A stretch of 55,013 bases of DNA from Anaerolineaceae bacterium (GTDB lineage: Bacteria > Chloroflexota > Anaerolineae > Anaerolineales > Anaerolineaceae): NCBI GenBank assembly GCA_017417055.1, contig JAFPZX010000051.1, forward strand, positions 1 through 55,013, given 5' to 3'. Shown here piece after piece: positions 1 through 8,038 of this stretch. Below the pieces are notes generated by a model. That model did no database searches. It worked only from the letters and a program-made list of their open reading frames with translations, and was not told where the DNA came from. Each line of letters opens with the position of its first letter. Position 1 is the stretch's first letter. Both the position numbers and the translations under genes were made by a program.

Positions 1-1
1 C

Positions 2-682
2 GCTGCTTTTTTTACACTCCCAATTAATAATATCAGATTCGATGGGAATATCATTTTTATTCGCCAGAGTCCTAAGGATGGTGTGTGTACAAAAAACAAC
101 AAAGCGGCAAATACGTCAACATTTAAATGTCCCGCGTTGATGAAGGTCGTAAGAGAATGGGATGATCTGGTTCGTACGCAATGCCCCGGTAATTCGTCAT
201 GGTATGCACGGCTGGATCAAAATGGAAATTTTGACCCCAGAGAAATTACTCCAATGACTGTAGAAAACGCAGATGATCTAAAAGCAAAGGCCAGAAATCC
301 ATACAAGAATTTTTGTAGTGATCTGAAGAAGATCTGTAAGAAAGCCGGAGTGGAATACAAGTCGCCACATAAAGCCCGTTATGGTCATATCCACTTGGGC
401 ATGTCGAAAGCCAAAACTGCTGAAGAGCGGAAAGCTGTCAGTTTAAACGTAATGCACGGTGGTACCGGAATCACAGATGAGATTTATATGCGTATGAATT
501 CTCACCAGGTGAGCGGCATTATTTCCGGGTTCAGTTTTGATGAATCGGAAGAAGAACTTACTCCAGCTGTTGACACGAATAATCCTTTGTTGAATGCATT
601 TTCAGGATTGGATGCAGACACTCTTCTGAAGATGTCACAAATCCTCGCATCCGCTGCTTCAACCACAAAAAAGCCTTCATAA
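2..682 (+). CDS. Tyrosine recombinase / phage-type integrase, C-terminal part (5' end outside window)
   Basis: The frame is open to the left edge, so this is the end of a gene starting outside the window; a GTG at 83 exists but the residues before it (NIRFDGNIIFIRQSPKDG) read as normal integrase sequence. What is visible is the catalytic C-terminal half: an HxxR motif in SPHKARYGHI, then MHGGTGITDEIY, which fits the His...Tyr box with the Tyr nucleophile about 10 residues after the His. About 60 residues follow the Tyr. The protein would cut and rejoin DNA for integration or excision of a mobile element. It ends about 140 bp from the 3' end of tRNA-Arg, the classic arrangement for an element inserted in a tRNA gene, so most of the element should lie to the left. 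The first catalytic Arg is off-window, so activity cannot be judged. Confidence 0.8.
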   Translation, partial: AAFFTLPINNIRFDGNIIFIRQSPKDGVCTKNNKAANTSTFKCPALMKVVREWDDLVRTQCPGNSSWYARLDQNGNFDPREITPMTVENADDLKAKARNPYKNFCSDLKKICKKAGVEYKSPHKARYGHIHLGMSKAKTAEERKAVSLNVMHGGTGITDEIYMRMNSHQVSGIISGFSFDESEEELTPAVDTNNPLLNAFSGLDADTLLKMSQILASAASTTKKPS

Positions 683-686
683 AATA

Positions 687-728
687 TTTTGTTATCAAAT
701 TGGAAAATTCTCAGATTTGATAACAAAA
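687..728. repeat. Palindrome copy 1 (GTTATCAAAT arms)
   Basis: Arms TTTTGTTATCAAAT (687-700) and ATTTGATAACAAAA (715-728) form a perfect 14-bp stem with a 14-nt loop just after the integrase stop. It could be a rho-independent-like terminator for the integrase or a protein-binding site. The same core arms recur at 783-816. Confidence 0.75.
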
Positions 729-782
729 TCGCAGTTTTGGCGGGGCTGAAAAGGGTAGTTTTCCCGAGTAAAATAAAAAAAT

Positions 783-816
783 GTTATCAAATCCAGAAAT
801 TCACGGATTTGATAAC
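783..816. repeat. Palindrome copy 2 (GTTATCAAATCC arms)
   Basis: GTTATCAAATCC (783-794) and GGATTTGATAAC (805-816) form a perfect 12-bp stem with a 10-nt loop, 5 bp from the 3' end of the tRNA gene. It shares the 10-nt core arm with the palindrome at 687-728 while the loops differ, so the arms are what is conserved. Confidence 0.75.
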
Positions 817-820
817 ACAG

Positions 821-894
821 TACCCCGGGTGGGACTCGAACCCACAACCTAAGCGTTAGGAGTGCTTTGCTCTGTCCAATTGAGCCACCAGGGC
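821..894 (-). tRNA. tRNA-Arg (anticodon CCT)
   Basis: On the minus strand the 74 nt fold as a cloverleaf: acceptor GCCCTGG paired with CCGGGGT (two G-T wobbles) plus discriminator A, D-arm GCTC/GAGC, anticodon loop CTCCTAA giving CCT (reads AGG), and T-arm GTGGG-TTCGAGT-CCCAC. The last anticodon-stem pair is A-C. CCA is not encoded. The 3' end faces the integrase gene and is the likely attachment site of the element to the left. Confidence 0.93.
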
Positions 895-907
895 ATTTAC
901 AGGGGCT

Positions 908-913
908 ATTATA
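908..913 (-). promoter_or_regulatory. Extended -10 promoter of tRNA-Arg
   Basis: On the minus strand TGG precedes TATAAT, a good extended -10 element, 13 nt before the mature tRNA 5' end. No strong -35 box is seen. Confidence 0.55.
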
Positions 914-990
914 CCATTGTTTTCAGAAATTCAGAAACTTGTCACCTCATATACAAAACAAATCTGACCGTCTGTATAAAAAACAACGGG

Positions 991-996
991 TATAAT
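991..996 (+). promoter_or_regulatory. Possible -10 box of the mutY operon
   Basis: A consensus TATAAT lies about 49 nt before the ATG at 1045. No convincing -35 hexamer at 16-18 nt spacing was found, so this is tentative. Confidence 0.35.
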
Positions 997-1044
997 TAAA
1001 GTACCGTCAGCTGAGAAACATTCGGCTGAACATTTGGAGGATTG

Positions 1045-1734
1045 ATGGATATTACCTGGTACGGACACTCTTGTTTCCGCATGACTGAACGAAATTTTGG
1101 AAGCGTTGTTTGCGATCCTTATGATTATGAAAAAATCGGATATGAACCGCTAAAGCTGAAAGCGGATATTGTCACCATGAGCAACGATAAACCCGGACAC
1201 AGCTTCCTGCCCGGAATCAAATCAGAGCCTTTTGTCATCAAACGCCCCGGTGAATATGAGATCAACAACATCTTTATCACCGGTCACGCAACCAACAAAA
1301 AGGGCGACCCCCGCAACACGATTTTTGTGATCGAAATCAATGGCATTTTTGTAGCCCACATGGGTAACATCAACCGCCCGCCGACTCAAACCGAAGTCGA
1401 AAACCTCGGGACTGTCAACGTGCTGCTGATTCCTGTCGGCGGCGGCGCTGGACTGAACGCCTCCCAGGCTGTGGAGACCATCCGCATGATCCAGCCGAAT
1501 TTGGTGATCCCGATGCACTATTCCGTGGCACGGACGCTGCCGGAGCTCGACCCACTTTCCAAATTCCTGAAGGAAATGGGAATCTCACAGGTTGAACAAA
1601 CTTATACGACCTTTAAAGTTCCGGCACCCGACAAGCTTCCGGAAGACACCCAGCTCATCATTCTGGATCATCCGCTAGGCAACGAAACTCCGGACAATGA
1701 AGACGAAGAAAAGGCGGAAACCGATGCAGCATAA
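1045..1734 (+). CDS. Metallo-beta-lactamase-fold protein (COG2220-like, altered metal motif)
   Basis: A 229-residue protein with the fold signature of UPF0173/COG2220 metal-dependent hydrolases: the N-terminal WYGHSCFRM strand, a central GPGEYEI-like hairpin (RPGEYEI) and a late IPMHY histidine. The usual HxHxDH zinc motif is not intact: the equivalent stretch reads TMSNDKPGHSF, so two of the expected ligands are Asn and Lys, and the GDTG-type loop is MGNIN. Metal binding may be changed or lost. I chose ATG 1045 over TTG 1042 because GGAGG at 1036-1040 is better spaced. It is first in a tight run with the 100-residue gene (overlapping by 11 nt) and mutY. Substrate unknown. Confidence 0.8.
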   Translation: MDITWYGHSCFRMTERNFGSVVCDPYDYEKIGYEPLKLKADIVTMSNDKPGHSFLPGIKSEPFVIKRPGEYEINNIFITGHATNKKGDPRNTIFVIEINGIFVAHMGNINRPPTQTEVENLGTVNVLLIPVGGGAGLNASQAVETIRMIQPNLVIPMHYSVARTLPELDPLSKFLKEMGISQVEQTYTTFKVPAPDKLPEDTQLIILDHPLGNETPDNEDEEKAETDAA

Positions 1735-2026
1735 ACTGATCATGACCTGGGACATCACACCGGGAAAGGAACAGGAATACTTTGACTTCCTGATCCACAC
1801 CTATGTTCCCCGTATGAACCAGCTCGGGTTTGAACTCACAGACGCGTGGGCCACGATTTACGGTGACGAACCGCAGGTGATGGTCATCGCCATTCTCCCT
1901 GATGAACTCGAAGCAGAACGGCGCATGTCGCAGAATGACTGGCACGTTCTGATCGATCAGCTCGAAGAATTCGTGGATAACCTCGAAATGAAGCTGGTTC
2001 CGGCACGGGAAGGCTTCCAATTCTGA
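1724..2026 (+). CDS. Conserved hypothetical, about 100 residues (possible ferredoxin-like alpha/beta-barrel)
   Basis: A small acidic protein starting MQHKLIMTWDITPGKEQEY and ending in REGFQF. I prefer ATG 1724, inside the end of the preceding gene and preceded by AAGGCGGA, over an in-frame ATG at 1697. The sequence (two strand-helix repeats, no signal peptide, no Cys) resembles small dimeric alpha/beta-barrel proteins, but no family is assigned with confidence. The 11-nt overlap with the metallo-hydrolase gene and the 4-nt gap to mutY point to translational coupling. Confidence 0.7.
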   Translation: MQHKLIMTWDITPGKEQEYFDFLIHTYVPRMNQLGFELTDAWATIYGDEPQVMVIAILPDELEAERRMSQNDWHVLIDQLEEFVDNLEMKLVPAREGFQF

Positions 2027-2030
2027 CCGC

Positions 2031-3086
2031 ATGAAAAACCTGCTGGACTGGTTTGATCAAAACAGGCGGGATCTGCCATGGCGCAGGTCCCGCAGTCCTT
2101 ATTCCACCTGGATCTCAGAGATCATGCTCCAGCAGACCCGGGTCGAGACAGTCAAGCCCTACTACGAACGCTGGATGGAACGCTTTCCGGATGTGCAGAC
2201 CCTTGCCGCAGCAGACGAACAAGAAGTACTGAAACTCTGGGAGGGGCTGGGTTACTACAGTCGGGCACGTTCCATTCACAAAGCTGCCCGGGTGATCGTT
2301 TCCGAATACGGCGGGGAAATCCCATCCGACCCAGCCCAGCTCCGCAAACTGCCGGGGATCGGTGACTATACAGCCGGAGCCATCGCCTCCATTGGCTGCG
2401 GACTGCCTGCTGCCGCACTGGACGGCAACATCCGCCGCATTCTCGCCCGCTATTATGACATTGCCGACCCAGTCCGCACGCCGCAGACGGAAAAGCTGCT
2501 CTGGAAGCTGGCAGAGGAAAATCTAAATCAGAAGCGTCCCGGAGATCACAACGAAGCGCTGATGGACCTCGGTTCGGCGATTTGCCTGCCGGAAAATCCG
2601 CAGTGCCTGCTCTGCCCGCTGCGCGAAGACTGCCTTTCCCGACAGCATGGCACAACAGCCGAACGGCCGGTCATGATCAAGGCCGAACCCATTCCCCATT
2701 ACATCGTCACTGCCGCGCTCATTCCGGATAAAAGCGGAGAGCGCTTTTTGCTCACCAAACGCCCGGCAAAAGGACTGCTGGGCGGCATGTGGGAGTTTCC
2801 CGGCGGCAAACAGGAAGCCGGTGAGACTCTGGAAGAGTGCATCTGCCGTGAGATCCGCGAAGAGCTTGACATCGCCATTCACGCCGGAGAGCAATTCGGA
2901 GTCTACAAACACGCCTATACACACTTCAAGGTGACACTCCACGCCTTCCGCTGCGAACACATCTCAGGCGATCCCAAACCCCTCGCCGCCGATGAACTCG
3001 GCTGGTTCACAACAGAAGAAATGCAGGCCCTCCCCATGGGCAAAATCGACCGCATGATCGCCCAAAACCTGACAGGGCTTTCCTAA
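2031..3086 (+). CDS. mutY: A/G-specific adenine DNA glycosylase MutY
   Basis: The 351-residue protein removes adenine mispaired with 8-oxoguanine. The N-terminal domain has SEIMLQQTRVET with catalytic Glu30, the helix-hairpin-helix LPGIGDYTAGAIASIG (about 107-122) and catalytic Asp131 in ALDGNIRRIL. Four cysteines, 185, 192, 195 and 201 (C-x6-C-x2-C-x5-C), form the [4Fe-4S] loop. The C-terminal domain (about 220-345) is the Nudix-like 8-oxoG recognition domain and keeps a near-complete Nudix box (GGKQEAGE...REIREEL), which many MutY proteins lose. It starts 4 nt after the preceding stop. Confidence 0.97.
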   Translation: MKNLLDWFDQNRRDLPWRRSRSPYSTWISEIMLQQTRVETVKPYYERWMERFPDVQTLAAADEQEVLKLWEGLGYYSRARSIHKAARVIVSEYGGEIPSDPAQLRKLPGIGDYTAGAIASIGCGLPAAALDGNIRRILARYYDIADPVRTPQTEKLLWKLAEENLNQKRPGDHNEALMDLGSAICLPENPQCLLCPLREDCLSRQHGTTAERPVMIKAEPIPHYIVTAALIPDKSGERFLLTKRPAKGLLGGMWEFPGGKQEAGETLEECICREIREELDIAIHAGEQFGVYKHAYTHFKVTLHAFRCEHISGDPKPLAADELGWFTTEEMQALPMGKIDRMIAQNLTGLS

Positions 3087-3111
3087 TAAAAAAATAAGGA
3101 GTAATCGTATT

Positions 3112-4983
3112 ATGTTTAAGAGATTTTTATTATTGTTGATGATCCTGACGTTCTCTCACACCGTATTTGCGGAGAATGAAGACGAAGTACGGGTCAGTTA
3201 TCTCGGGCCGGAAGGAACCTATACTGAGGAAGCTTCACAGTTCTGGTTTCAAAACGGTGAAACCTTCATCCCAAAGGAAACAGTGAACGATGCAATTGAG
3301 GAGATGCTGAGCGGTGGGGCTGATTATGCGGTCATTCCTCAGGAGAACACACTGGGTGGTGCTGTTGTGAATTACGTAGACGCACTGATCCGGACCGAAG
3401 ATGCCTATGTTGCGGGAGAGGTCGTTTTGCCAATAAGCCAGACGCTGATGGGTTTGCCGGGTACAAAACTTGAGGATATTAAAACCGTTTGCTCTCATGC
3501 GCAGGGGCTGACACAGAGCGCTCAGTGGCGGGCTGAAAACCTGCCTGATGCAGTTACCGAAGAAATGTCCAGCACCGCAGCCGCGGCAAGCTATGTAGCT
3601 GAGAAGCAGGACAAGTCGATTGCCGCCATTGCCGCCCCCGGAGCTGCCCGGCTTTATGGGCTTGAGGTGCTTGCCGAAAACGTTCAGATCACCGATGCCA
3701 ACAAGACCCGCTTTTACGTTCTTTCCAATGAAATTCAGGAAGATGAAAGCTTAACCAGAGCTGTGTTTATCGCGAATTGTGAGGGAAACAGGATCGACGA
3801 CATTATTGCCGCTGTGCATGATGCCGATCTTGAAATTGTATCTCTCCATGACCGTCCGGAAGGGAGCTATCTTGGCCGGTACTACTATGTGATCGAAGCT
3901 GAAGATGAAACCGGGATCTCCGATTTGCAGATCGAATCGCTGAATGAATTCGAAGAGCTGCGGTTTGCGGGACGCTTCGATTCAGCAGAGAAGCCTGTAA
4001 TTACCAATACAAAAGAAACCGCACTGCTTTCTGAATACTGGGCAAAAGGGTCTGCGGCAGCTGAGGAGATCAATTCTTATCTTCTGTCAATTACGAATGA
4101 AGCTTCTCGTGATTATATTCCTGTGGAAGATCGGATCGCTGTTTTCGATCTGGACGGAACACTGATGAGCGAAACCTATCCGTTCTGTTTTGAATATATG
4201 GTTTTCGCCGATTACGCACTGAACAGCGGATGTGAAACGATCACGGATGAGGTCAGAGCTGTTGCGCAGGAGATCATCGATGCCGCGGGGAAAGAAAAAC
4301 CAAGCGGCATGAGCACCCGGCAGGCAGCTGCGGCGGCCATTGCGTATAAAGGGATGACCATGCAGGAGCTCGCCAAGATCGTTGATGCGTTTAAAGACAG
4401 TGATGCCTGGGGATTTTCCGGAATGACGCGCGGTGAGGCTTATTATAAACCGATGGTCGAGCTCTTCAATAAGCTGCTGGAAAATGATTTCACGGTCTAT
4501 ATTGTTACAGCCACCGAGCGGAACATCGTGCGGGAAGTCATCAAAGGAACGCTCGCCATTCCGCCTTCTCACGTCATCGGTACGGAATACGGCTATACAG
4601 CGACCGGCCAGAACGCTGCAGCTGACGCGGATTACACTTTCCACTCGTCGGACCAAATCGTGTTTGACGGCAACTATTACGGCGAAAATGCAAAAACAAG
4701 CAAAGTTGACGCTATTGTTCGTGAAATCGGACAGCAGCCGGTGCTTGCGTTTGGAAATTCCTCCGGAGACCTGGCGATGGAAGTCTATACAATTTCCGGC
4801 AATCCGTACAAAAGCGCGGCTTTCATGGTGCTTGCCGACGATGAGGTTCGTGAATATGGTGACGCAGCAAGCGCATCGCAAAAAATATCGTCCTACGAAG
4901 ACATGGGAATCGGAATCATATCCATGCGTGATGACTTTGAGACCATCTATGGTGATGGCGTACTGAAAACCGGACTCCCGTAA
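3112..4983 (+). CDS. Exported prephenate dehydratase-ACT-HAD phosphatase fusion
   Basis: A 623-residue protein with three parts. Residues 1-20 are a signal peptide (Lys/Arg, hydrophobic core, FSHTVFA before Glu21). Residues about 26-205 match prephenate dehydratase: LGPEGTYTEEA, ENTLGGAVV (78-86) and the catalytic TRF (199-201) in NKTRFYVL. Residues about 215-292 resemble an ACT domain in which the usual ESRP is HDRP. Residues about 340-610 are a HAD phosphatase: DLDGT with Asp346/Asp348, Thr466 or Thr468 in YIVTATE, Lys528/Lys531, and GNSSGD with Asp553. Prephenate dehydratase makes phenylpyruvate in the cytoplasm; export and fusion to a phosphatase are both odd. SD AAGGAG precedes the ATG; it lies 25 nt after mutY. 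Actual substrates are unknown. Confidence 0.85.
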   Translation: MFKRFLLLLMILTFSHTVFAENEDEVRVSYLGPEGTYTEEASQFWFQNGETFIPKETVNDAIEEMLSGGADYAVIPQENTLGGAVVNYVDALIRTEDAYVAGEVVLPISQTLMGLPGTKLEDIKTVCSHAQGLTQSAQWRAENLPDAVTEEMSSTAAAASYVAEKQDKSIAAIAAPGAARLYGLEVLAENVQITDANKTRFYVLSNEIQEDESLTRAVFIANCEGNRIDDIIAAVHDADLEIVSLHDRPEGSYLGRYYYVIEAEDETGISDLQIESLNEFEELRFAGRFDSAEKPVITNTKETALLSEYWAKGSAAAEEINSYLLSITNEASRDYIPVEDRIAVFDLDGTLMSETYPFCFEYMVFADYALNSGCETITDEVRAVAQEIIDAAGKEKPSGMSTRQAAAAAIAYKGMTMQELAKIVDAFKDSDAWGFSGMTRGEAYYKPMVELFNKLLENDFTVYIVTATERNIVREVIKGTLAIPPSHVIGTEYGYTATGQNAAADADYTFHSSDQIVFDGNYYGENAKTSKVDAIVREIGQQPVLAFGNSSGDLAMEVYTISGNPYKSAAFMVLADDEVREYGDAASASQKISSYEDMGIGIISMRDDFETIYGDGVLKTGLP

Positions 4984-5062
4984 GATAATTGATTGTCTTT
5001 GACTCATGCTTTGTCCTGAATCGTTTGCTGTCAGATGGGAATAGGGTAAAATTCGGCAAGAA

Positions 5063-5530
5063 ATGGACAATGAATCTTTTGCAAGGAAAGAAACAATGGC
5101 TGAAAAACCGCAGGAATCCTTCCTGAATTTTTATACCGAAATCAAAAATGTGCTTTTGACCTCCCGGAATCAGGCATATCATGCCGTCAATTTTTCGATG
5201 GTTCAGGCATACTGGAATGTCGGCCGCATCATTGTAGAACATGAACAAGCAGGAAACTTTCGCGCTGAATACGGGAAAGGTGTATTGCAAAGACTATCAG
5301 AAGAGTTAACACGAGAGTTTGGGAAAGGCTTTGATGTAAGGAATTTACAGCAAATGAAAAAGTTTTATACCCTTTTCCCAAATACGAACGCAGTGCGTTC
5401 GCAATTGACCTGGACACATTACCGCGCTTTGCTCCGGGTTGAGGATGATACCGCCAGAAACTGATATGCAGCAGAAGAACTGCAAAGAACAATCGAAGCA
5501 GAACGGCGTCGAATTGAAAATCAGGAATAA
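5063..5530 (+). pseudogene. YhcG/DUF1016-type nuclease gene, internally deleted remnant
   Basis: Residues 1-133 are the N-terminal half of a DUF1016 (YhcG) protein: AVNFSMVQAYWNVGRIIVEH, then the winged-helix-like DVRNLQQMKKFY and LTWTHYRALLRV. The frame stops at TGA 5462, but read on in the same frame gives YAAEELQRTIEAERRRIENQ and then TAA at 5528. That tail matches the usual C-terminal end of full proteins (about 340 residues). The middle, including the PD-(D/E)XK nuclease domain, is therefore missing and a stop sits at or near the junction. ATG 5096, after GGAAAG, is an alternative start. The normal protein is a nuclease often found near defence and mobile genes; this copy should be dead. 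Confidence 0.75.
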
Positions 5531-5533
5531 AAA

Positions 5534-7876
5534 ATGAGTGAGATAATGCTTGAAAATAACGAAATACAACAAACAATAGAACGACTCAACCCACAGCAGG
5601 AACAGGCAGTGACCGCCGGGAACGGACAGATTCTGGTAATCGCAGGGCCCGGTTCCGGAAAAACCCGCGTACTGACCCAGCGCATCGTCTACCTGATGCG
5701 CACCATGGGCATCCGGCCTTACAACATTCTTGCTGTCACCTTCACCAACAAAGCAGCCAAAGAAATGGTGACCCGAATCGAAGCAACCCTGGGTGAAACG
5801 GTTCAGGGCTCCATGTGGATCGGGACCTTCCACGCGGTCTGTGCACGCATCCTGCGGCGGGAGGCCGGCGCGCTGCCCTTTGACAGTAACTTCGTCATCA
5901 TGGACAGCGACGACCAGCTCTCGCTCATCAAACGCATCATCAAAGACCTGAACATCGACGAAAAATCATTCAAACCCAACGCGCTGCACAATGCCATTTC
6001 GAACTGCAAGAATGAACTGCAGTTCCCCAATGACGTTCCCCGCTCCAATTACCGTGAGGAAACGCTCTTCCGTGTCTATGAACGCTACCAGCGGGAATTA
6101 CTCGCCGCCAATTCCCTGGATTTCGACGACCTGCTGATCTGGACGCACAAACTGCTTTCCGACAATCCGCAGATCCGCGACAATTACCGCCGCCGCTTCC
6201 ATCACATCCTGGTGGATGAATTCCAGGATACCAACACGGTCCAATACCAGCTGCTCAAGCTCCTGGCCGGTCCGAACGGCAACCTTTTTGCCGTGGGCGA
6301 TGAAGACCAGTCCATCTACCGCTGGCGCGGCGCGGATTACCGCAATATCCTTCAGTTCGAAAAAGACTATCCGAACTGTCAGAAGATCCTGCTGGAACAA
6401 AACTACCGCTCCGTCCAGAATGTCCTGGACGCGGCCGGCAGTGTGATCGACCGAAACAAGAACCGCACTCCAAAAAAGCTCTTTTCCGACCGAGGCGCAG
6501 GTGAACTGATCGGGTTGTATGAAGCCGAAGACGACCGGGATGAAGCCCGCTTTGTGGCCGACACCATCCAGCAGCTCATCCAAAACGGCAACGCCAAAGG
6601 CGGAGACTTCGCGGTTCTTTACCGCACCAACGCCCAGTCCCGTATGTTTGAAGAAGCCTTCCTGCACCGCGGCATGTCCTACCGTCTTGTCGGCGCCCAG
6701 CGTTTTTACGGACGCCGCGAAGTCAAAGATATGATCGCCTATCTGCGTCTGGTATTCAACCCGCAGGATCAAATCAGCCTGAACCGCGTCATCAACGTCC
6801 CCACCCGCGGCATCGGCGCCAAAGCTCAGGAAAATCTGAACCTGGCAGCCTACGAAAGTCAGAAATCCGCCGGTGAAGTGCTGCTTGACCTCGGACGGCT
6901 GGGCCCGGAATCGGTCTACTGGCCGGAAATGGGCCGCAGTGCGCTGACCCTTGCGGATTTCGGCGCCAAACTGATGGGCTGGCAGGAACAGATGAACAAT
7001 GATCCCTCCATCGTCAACCTGATGGACCGCATTATACGCGAAACAGGCTACCAGTCCTGGCTGGAAGCGGACAATGACGGCGAAGATGACCGTTGGGACA
7101 ACGTCGAGGAACTGCGAAATATGGCCTATGAATATGAAGAACGCGGCATTTCCGAATTTCTGCAGAATCTCGCCCTGGTTTCCGATCAGGACACCGTCTC
7201 GGATAATCCCGACTGCCCAACGCTGATGACACTCCACGCCGTCAAGGGGCTGGAATTCAACCGCGTGTTCATCATCGGACTGGATGACGGCGTACTGCCC
7301 CATTCCCGCTCGTTTGACGATCCGGAGGAAATGGCTGAAGAACGCCGCTTGTTTTACGTCGGCATCACCCGGGCGAAAAACTCTCTGACGCTGGTCCGCG
7401 CGGAACAGCGCATGTCCTATGGACAAATCGACGGCATGATCCGCTCCCGTTTTTTGAACGACATCCCGCAGGAACTGATCCGCCCGCTGAACGACCGGGC
7501 CTCATCCCGGAACAGCCGCTCTTCTTCACAGCGTGCTTCCCGCTGGGAAAACAACCCGAGCTGGAGCCGCGGCGTTTTCAGCGCATCCTCCTCCGGCACA
7601 TCCACCTATACCCGGTCCAACGATCCGATCCGCCGCACCGGTTCCGCTATTTCGACAAAGCCGCCGGTCTCCAGATCAACGGCAAATGACAAAGCGGAAA
7701 CCGAGTTCCACGCGCTCGACAAAGTCCGTCACAATTCCTGGGGCGAAGGAACCGTACTGGAAGCCAAAATCGAAGGCGGCGACGAGATCCTCACCATCCA
7801 GTTCAAATCCGTCGGTCTCAAAAAGGTGATCGCCGGCATGACCAAACTCGTCAAGTTAAATAAACCACTTTCATAA
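5534..7876 (+). CDS. pcrA: ATP-dependent DNA helicase PcrA/UvrD
   Basis: A 780-residue superfamily 1A 3'-5' helicase for nucleotide excision repair and removal of protein blocks from DNA. Motifs in order: Walker A GPGSGKT (about residue 37), TFTNKAAKEM (Ia), DEFQDT (II), GDEDQSIYRWRGA (III), LEQNYRS (IV), TLHAVKGLEF (V) and YVGITRAK (VI). The C-terminal 120 residues are Ser/Arg-rich and end in a basic Tudor-like strand region (HNSWGEGTVL), as in PcrA proteins that bind RNA polymerase. The start follows AGGA by about 7 nt, 3 nt after the YhcG remnant's last stop. Length is normal for the family. Confidence 0.96.
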   Translation: MSEIMLENNEIQQTIERLNPQQEQAVTAGNGQILVIAGPGSGKTRVLTQRIVYLMRTMGIRPYNILAVTFTNKAAKEMVTRIEATLGETVQGSMWIGTFHAVCARILRREAGALPFDSNFVIMDSDDQLSLIKRIIKDLNIDEKSFKPNALHNAISNCKNELQFPNDVPRSNYREETLFRVYERYQRELLAANSLDFDDLLIWTHKLLSDNPQIRDNYRRRFHHILVDEFQDTNTVQYQLLKLLAGPNGNLFAVGDEDQSIYRWRGADYRNILQFEKDYPNCQKILLEQNYRSVQNVLDAAGSVIDRNKNRTPKKLFSDRGAGELIGLYEAEDDRDEARFVADTIQQLIQNGNAKGGDFAVLYRTNAQSRMFEEAFLHRGMSYRLVGAQRFYGRREVKDMIAYLRLVFNPQDQISLNRVINVPTRGIGAKAQENLNLAAYESQKSAGEVLLDLGRLGPESVYWPEMGRSALTLADFGAKLMGWQEQMNNDPSIVNLMDRIIRETGYQSWLEADNDGEDDRWDNVEELRNMAYEYEERGISEFLQNLALVSDQDTVSDNPDCPTLMTLHAVKGLEFNRVFIIGLDDGVLPHSRSFDDPEEMAEERRLFYVGITRAKNSLTLVRAEQRMSYGQIDGMIRSRFLNDIPQELIRPLNDRASSRNSRSSSQRASRWENNPSWSRGVFSASSSGTSTYTRSNDPIRRTGSAISTKPPVSRSTANDKAETEFHALDKVRHNSWGEGTVLEAKIEGGDEILTIQFKSVGLKKVIAGMTKLVKLNKPLS

Positions 7877-7886
7877 TAAACAATCC

Positions 7887-7930
7887 GGCTCCCTCCTGTA
7901 CCATGTAAGACTGCAGAAGGGAGCCGTTTC
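7887..7930 (+). terminator. Hairpin terminator after pcrA
   Basis: GGCTCCCTCCTG (7887-7898) pairs with CAGAAGGGAGCC (7914-7925) with one mismatch. It is followed by a short T stretch only, so termination may be moderate. Confidence 0.5.
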
Positions 7931-8038
7931 ACATCCATCATACAACAAATGACATACGTCATACGTCATTCCTGATTCTTCATACGACATACATCATTCT
8001 TCTTACGTCTTACATCATCCAACATACGTCATTCGTAT
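7930..8038. repeat. Short tandem-repeat patch (CATACGTCAT type)
   Basis: The 110 bp between pcrA and the CBS gene are made of degenerate repeats of words such as CATACGTCAT, CATACATCATTC and CTTACGTCTTAC. The same words make up 13840-13915. No gene or promoter is visible in it. Confidence 0.6.

Noticed and set aside
6098-7426. 442-codon open frame antisense to pcrA
   Set aside because: Helicase motifs I-VI are on the plus strand; the antisense frame has none.
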